Below, in pieces: positions 60,895 to 64,000 of a stretch of 64,000 nt of DNA. Within the stretch, counting starts at the first letter, position 1; every line of letters begins with the position of its first letter. The translations under genes and the position numbers were made by a program. The stretch is taken from assembly GCA_038199985.1 (NCBI GenBank), contig JBBPYK010000054.1, forward strand, positions 62,001-126,000, given 5' to 3'. The DNA comes from Arthrobacter_J sp038199985. GTDB lineage: Bacteria > Actinomycetota > Actinomycetes > Actinomycetales > Micrococcaceae. The notes under the pieces are model-generated. The model did no database searches and had not been told where the DNA came from. It saw only the letters and a list, made by a program, of their open reading frames with translations.

Positions 60895-61388
60895 GTGGGC
60901 TCCGGTTCTGTAGCTGGCTGCAGCGGATGTTCCGTTGCAAGATAATCCTCGAGCTCCCTGACGGCTGTCGCTACGGTGCCTCGGGGTAGATCTGTCTCCT
61001 GGATATCCGGGTCCAATAGCGCGGTCAGTGAGCGTCCCATCCCGTCTGGGACGTGGTCGTTTGTCCCGGGCAAGCTCTTCTGGTCAAGGGCTCGATCTGC
61101 GAGTTTGACGAGCAGTAGCCGGGCGCGATTGCCTGGCCGTCCGCCGTTGACGGAGAGTGAGAAAGCAATCGCCTGAACCTCATCCAGACCGCGGGGTGCC
61201 CGGACTGTTTCCGGCTCATGTCTGGCGGGATCCCCGGTCAGTGATTCCAGGAGGATATAGGCCACCCCCGCCATGAACGCCGCAAGCGTAGCCGCGATAT
61301 TGTGACGTATGTCTAGGCCGAAATAGTACGTCGATCCGCAGGTGAGCGCAGCGACGAGTGTGCAGGCGACCCAATTACGCGTTTTCAT
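60891..61388 (-). CDS. Hypothetical membrane protein
   Basis: A 165-residue protein with two hydrophobic segments in the first 55 residues (WVACTLVAALTCGSTYYFGL; IAATLAAFMAGVAYILLES) and a soluble C-terminus rich in Asp/Glu/Pro. No family recognised. Overlaps the DUF4129 gene (14 bases) and moxR (four bases), so belongs to the cluster. Confidence 0.62.
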   Translation of the reverse strand: MKTRNWVACTLVAALTCGSTYYFGLDIRHNIAATLAAFMAGVAYILLESLTGDPARHEPETVRAPRGLDEVQAIAFSLSVNGGRPGNRARLLLVKLADRALDQKSLPGTNDHVPDGMGRSLTALLDPDIQETDLPRGTVATAVRELEDYLATEHPLQPATEPEPT

Positions 61389-62118
61389 GGCTGCCCTGCT
61401 TGTCCATGGACTTGTGGACGGCTTTGGTTATTCTGCTCAGGGCCTCTCTGACGGCGTTGAGCTCGGCAGCGGAAACTTCGCGGCGACTGGCCGAGGCTGC
61501 GAATCGCACGCGTTCGTAGGTGGCCATCAACGTGGCTGTGTCTGTCGGCGCGGCGTCGAATCTCTCGAGAATGCCAGCCGCATATTCCGATGGTGTTTCG
61601 TACGGTTTGCGGGACCTGCCGGCATGGCTTGTTGCGGCTTCCAGCTGTAGCCAGCATTGTATGACCGCGTCGGCGGAGTCAGCGGGACCCTCAAGTAGCT
61701 CGGTAGCTTTGGACAAGTGGGTTCGAATCTCCGATTGTGTTGCCCCGCGGATCGGACATAGTTCCACGGCGGCATCGGTTTCGATCTTCGGTTCTTGTTC
61801 GGGCTGGCGAAAGCGCCTGAGGATGGTGATGAGCATGTAGGCAGCGAAGGTGCCCAGGACGATGACGGCTGCGATGGTTGCGTAGGCAATTCCCTGACCC
61901 TGATTTTGAGCCTGCTCTGGTTCCGTCACGGGTGTTGGCTGTGGCGTCGCCGCAATTACAGGATCCGGCATGGTGTGCTCGGGGAGGATGAAGTCTATGC
62001 GCGGGTCTGCACTCAAAGGGCCCAGAGAGCTGGCGCCAAAGATAATGAGCAACAAAAGAGCGGCAGTCCACCAGATTGATGGGCGCTGAAGCAGGCTTCC
62101 GGCATTGCTGGTGCCCAC
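61375..62118 (-). CDS. DUF4129-domain membrane protein
   Basis: A 247-residue protein with an N-terminal membrane segment (IWWTAALLLLIIFGASSLG), an extracellular Pro/Gln loop, a second segment (IAYATIAAVIVLGTFAAYMLI), and a C-terminal DUF4129 domain with the typical ETPSEYAAGIL. GTG at 62118 with GGAGAGG upstream; the frame runs to 62283 but that would cross the tRNA gene. First gene of the MoxR cluster. Confidence 0.8.
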   Translation of the reverse strand: MGTSNAGSLLQRPSIWWTAALLLLIIFGASSLGPLSADPRIDFILPEHTMPDPVIAATPQPTPVTEPEQAQNQGQGIAYATIAAVIVLGTFAAYMLITILRRFRQPEQEPKIETDAAVELCPIRGATQSEIRTHLSKATELLEGPADSADAVIQCWLQLEAATSHAGRSRKPYETPSEYAAGILERFDAAPTDTATLMATYERVRFAASASRREVSAAELNAVREALSRITKAVHKSMDKQGSHENA

Positions 62119-62201
62119 GACTCTGCCTCTCCGTCCTGATTGGTCTAAGCAACATACCAACAGTCGTGATGAACAGCATAGGGAGACTGTGTCTACTTCG
62201 G

Positions 62202-62274
62202 TGCCCTCGATAGGATTCGAACCTACGACCTTCTGCTCCGGAGGCAGACGCTCTATCCCCTGAGCTACGAAGGC
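62202..62274 (-). tRNA. tRNA-Arg (anticodon CCG)
   Basis: A 73-base cloverleaf on the minus strand: acceptor GCCTTCG with matching 3' CGAGGGC (one G-U), D arm with AGCTCAGGGGATAGAGC, anticodon stem TCTGC/GCAGA around loop CTCCGGA giving anticodon CCG, and T arm GTAGGTTCGAATCCTA. CCA is not encoded. It faces away from argS, the synthetase that charges it. Confidence 0.95.
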
Positions 62275-62442
62275 ATTCCGCACGTTTGGCCCAATTTCGA
62301 TGTCATTGGCCAGACCCGTCCGGGGACTCGAAAAGTTTAGCAGGTCGAGCAGGGCGAAACGAACCGCCGTCGCCGTCCGTCGTGGCCGTCATGCGGCTAC
62401 CCGGATCCGGCCTGGCAGGCTTGCCACCGGTATGCTGGACCA

Positions 62443-64000
62443 GTGACTCCAGAACAACTCAGCTCCGCCATTCTTTCCTGCCTCCGCGATGCCGTTTCCG
62501 CCGGAGAAATCACCGTTGATCTGCCTGCCGAGGTGCGGGTGGAGCGGCCAAAGAACCGTGATCACGGAGATTGGGCCAGCAACATCGCTTTGCAGGTCGC
62601 CAAGCGCGCGGGAATGAACCCCCGTGATTTTGCTTCCTTGCTCAAGGACAGATTGGAAGGAGTCGACGGCGTCGCGTCCGTGGACATCGCCGGGCCAGGC
62701 TTCCTCAATATTGTTCTGGACGCGTCCGCGGCAGGTGAATTGGCCAAGAACATCGTGGAGGCAGGCTCCAGCTACGGCACCTCGCGGGTTATGTCCGATC
62801 AGCGGATCAACCTAGAATTCGTTTCCGCGAATCCCACAGGTCCCATTCACCTCGGCGGAACTCGCTGGGCAGCCGTGGGCGACGCACTCGCACGGATTTT
62901 TGTAGCTGCCGGAGCCTCCGTAACCCGTGAATATTATTTCAACGACCACGGATCCCAGATCGACAAGTTCGCTCGTTCGCTCCTGGCCGATGCCAGAGGG
63001 CAGCCAGCCCCTGAGGACGGTTATGCGGGTCAATACATCACCGACATTGCAGCCCGGGTGGTTAGCATTGCACCTAGCGTCCTGGACCAGGACAACGATG
63101 CAGCCCAGGAACAGTTCCGAGCCATAGGTGTGGACCTCATGTTCGGCGATATCAAGGCATCCTTGCACGCTTTCGGAGTGGACTTCGATGTCTACTTCCA
63201 CGAGGATTCGCTGCACAAGGACGGCGCGGTCGGCAAGCTGTTGGAACAGCTCAAGGACTCTGGCAGCCTTTACTCCGCGGACGGCGCGTGGTGGCTACGC
63301 TCCACCGAGTTCGGCGACGACAAAGACCGTGTAGTGATCAAGTCCGATGGTAATCCGGCGTATATTGCCGGTGACATCGCTTATGTCCAGAATAAGCTGG
63401 ACCGCGGATTCACGCTCAACCTCTACCTGCTCGGCGCTGACCACCACGGGTATGTTGCCCGGTTAAAGGCCGCAGCGGCCGCTCTGGGGCACAGCGCAGA
63501 CTCCGTCGAGGTGCTCATAGGACAGATGGTGAACCTGGTGCGCGAGGGCAAGCCGGTCAGGATGTCGAAACGGGCAGGAACCGTCGTTACGCTGGAGGAT
63601 CTCGTCGACGTTGTGGGCGTGGATGCTGCCCGATACGCTCTGGCCCGATACTCCGCGGATTCCAATATTGATATCGATCTGGATCTGTTGGTCAAGAAGT
63701 CCAACGACAATCCCGTCTTCTACGTTCAATACGCACACGCCAGGTCCTGCGCCGCAGCACGTAACGCGGCTACCGCGGGGGTGAATGGCTCGGAGTTCGA
63801 CGGCGGAACACTTTCACACGAGACTGAGACGGAACTACTCGCGCACTTGGGCACTTATCCATCGGTAGTTGCTCAGTCTGCCCAGTTCCGCGAACCCCAC
63901 CGGGTTGCACGTCATCTCGAGGTTATTGCTGGTTCCTATCACCGGTGGTATTCATCATGTCGCATCACGCCGATTGGTGAGCAACAGGCCACGGCCGTCA
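62443..64000 (+). CDS. argS: Arginyl-tRNA synthetase (3' truncated)
   Basis: The first 519 codons of ArgRS; the gene continues past the right edge. Motifs: N-terminal Add-1 domain, the HIGH-like PTGPIHLGGTRWAAVGD, and the KMSKS-like VRMSKRAGTVV, with the anticodon-binding domain beginning near the edge. GTG start; TATGCT at 62431-62436 lies six bases before it, so the mRNA may be leaderless. The 168-base gap to the tRNA holds nothing else recognisable. Confidence 0.96.
   Translation, partial: MTPEQLSSAILSCLRDAVSAGEITVDLPAEVRVERPKNRDHGDWASNIALQVAKRAGMNPRDFASLLKDRLEGVDGVASVDIAGPGFLNIVLDASAAGELAKNIVEAGSSYGTSRVMSDQRINLEFVSANPTGPIHLGGTRWAAVGDALARIFVAAGASVTREYYFNDHGSQIDKFARSLLADARGQPAPEDGYAGQYITDIAARVVSIAPSVLDQDNDAAQEQFRAIGVDLMFGDIKASLHAFGVDFDVYFHEDSLHKDGAVGKLLEQLKDSGSLYSADGAWWLRSTEFGDDKDRVVIKSDGNPAYIAGDIAYVQNKLDRGFTLNLYLLGADHHGYVARLKAAAAALGHSADSVEVLIGQMVNLVREGKPVRMSKRAGTVVTLEDLVDVVGVDAARYALARYSADSNIDIDLDLLVKKSNDNPVFYVQYAHARSCAAARNAATAGVNGSEFDGGTLSHETETELLAHLGTYPSVVAQSAQFREPHRVARHLEVIAGSYHRWYSSCRITPIGEQQATAV

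Noticed and set aside
61375..62283. A 302-codon start for the DUF4129 protein
   Set aside because: The extra N-terminal part is translated from the tRNA-Arg gene. GTG at 62118 with a ribosome site gives a proper membrane-anchored start.

Overview
The window looks like a chromosomal segment of a moderately high-GC actinobacterium, most likely order Micrococcales and plausibly family Micrococcaceae. Supporting evidence: a sigma-R/RsrA pair with the zinc anti-sigma motif, a fused alpha-ketoglutarate dehydrogenase/decarboxylase (Kgd), a GuaB1-type IMP dehydrogenase relative, a 24-residue bL37-type ribosomal protein, the order prfB-ftsE-ftsX-M23 peptidase-smpB-ssrA, a Tad pilus cluster with actinobacterial-style small pilin-like proteins, and frequent GTG/TTG starts. 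I see no insertion sequence, phage or CRISPR array. GC content was judged by eye only.

Region 1 (1-16521) is a cell-surface glycopolymer locus. It starts with a 5'-truncated polysaccharide ABC permease and its ATPase. A DUF6541 membrane protein, two family 2 glycosyltransferases and a DUF2304 protein follow. Next is a complete CMP-pseudaminic acid route: PseB, PseC, PseF, a PseG-PseH fusion, and PseI on the opposite strand. After it come a Wzx-like flippase, an unassigned glycosyltransferase-like protein and a secreted GH25 muramidase carrying ten FG-GAP repeats. Together they suggest a wall polymer or glycoprotein decorated with a nonulosonic acid.

Region 2 (16522-27600) has a compact Tad operon (ATPase, two TadB/C platform proteins, pilin-like protein, three TadE/F/G-like pseudopilins), then prfB, the divisome pair ftsEX with a dedicated M23 hydrolase, smpB, and tmRNA with its terminator.

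Region 3 (27600-36400, minus strand) carries aroA, rsgA, hisN and a methyltransferase, then a manganese-type ABC transporter operon that also encodes an MntR-like repressor and two CrcB fluoride channels. A DtxR/MntR-type operator sits directly on the promoter of the transporter, which looks leaderless.

Region 4 (36400-54200) includes sigR-rsrA with a perfect sigma-R promoter, bL37, an oxidoreductase, an SGNH hydrolase, kgd, guaB1 and two CNNM/CorC-type membrane proteins preceded by a structured leader. A zinc uptake operon (znuACB-like) with a palindromic operator and its Zur regulator follow. The region ends with an MBL-fold protein, a Cds1-type cysteine-metabolising enzyme and a rhodanese divided by a 20-bp palindrome, and a HIT protein.

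Region 5 (54163-64000) has hrpA, a DUF4129/MoxR/DUF58 cluster, tRNA-Arg(CCG) and, divergently, the start of argS, which runs off the right edge.
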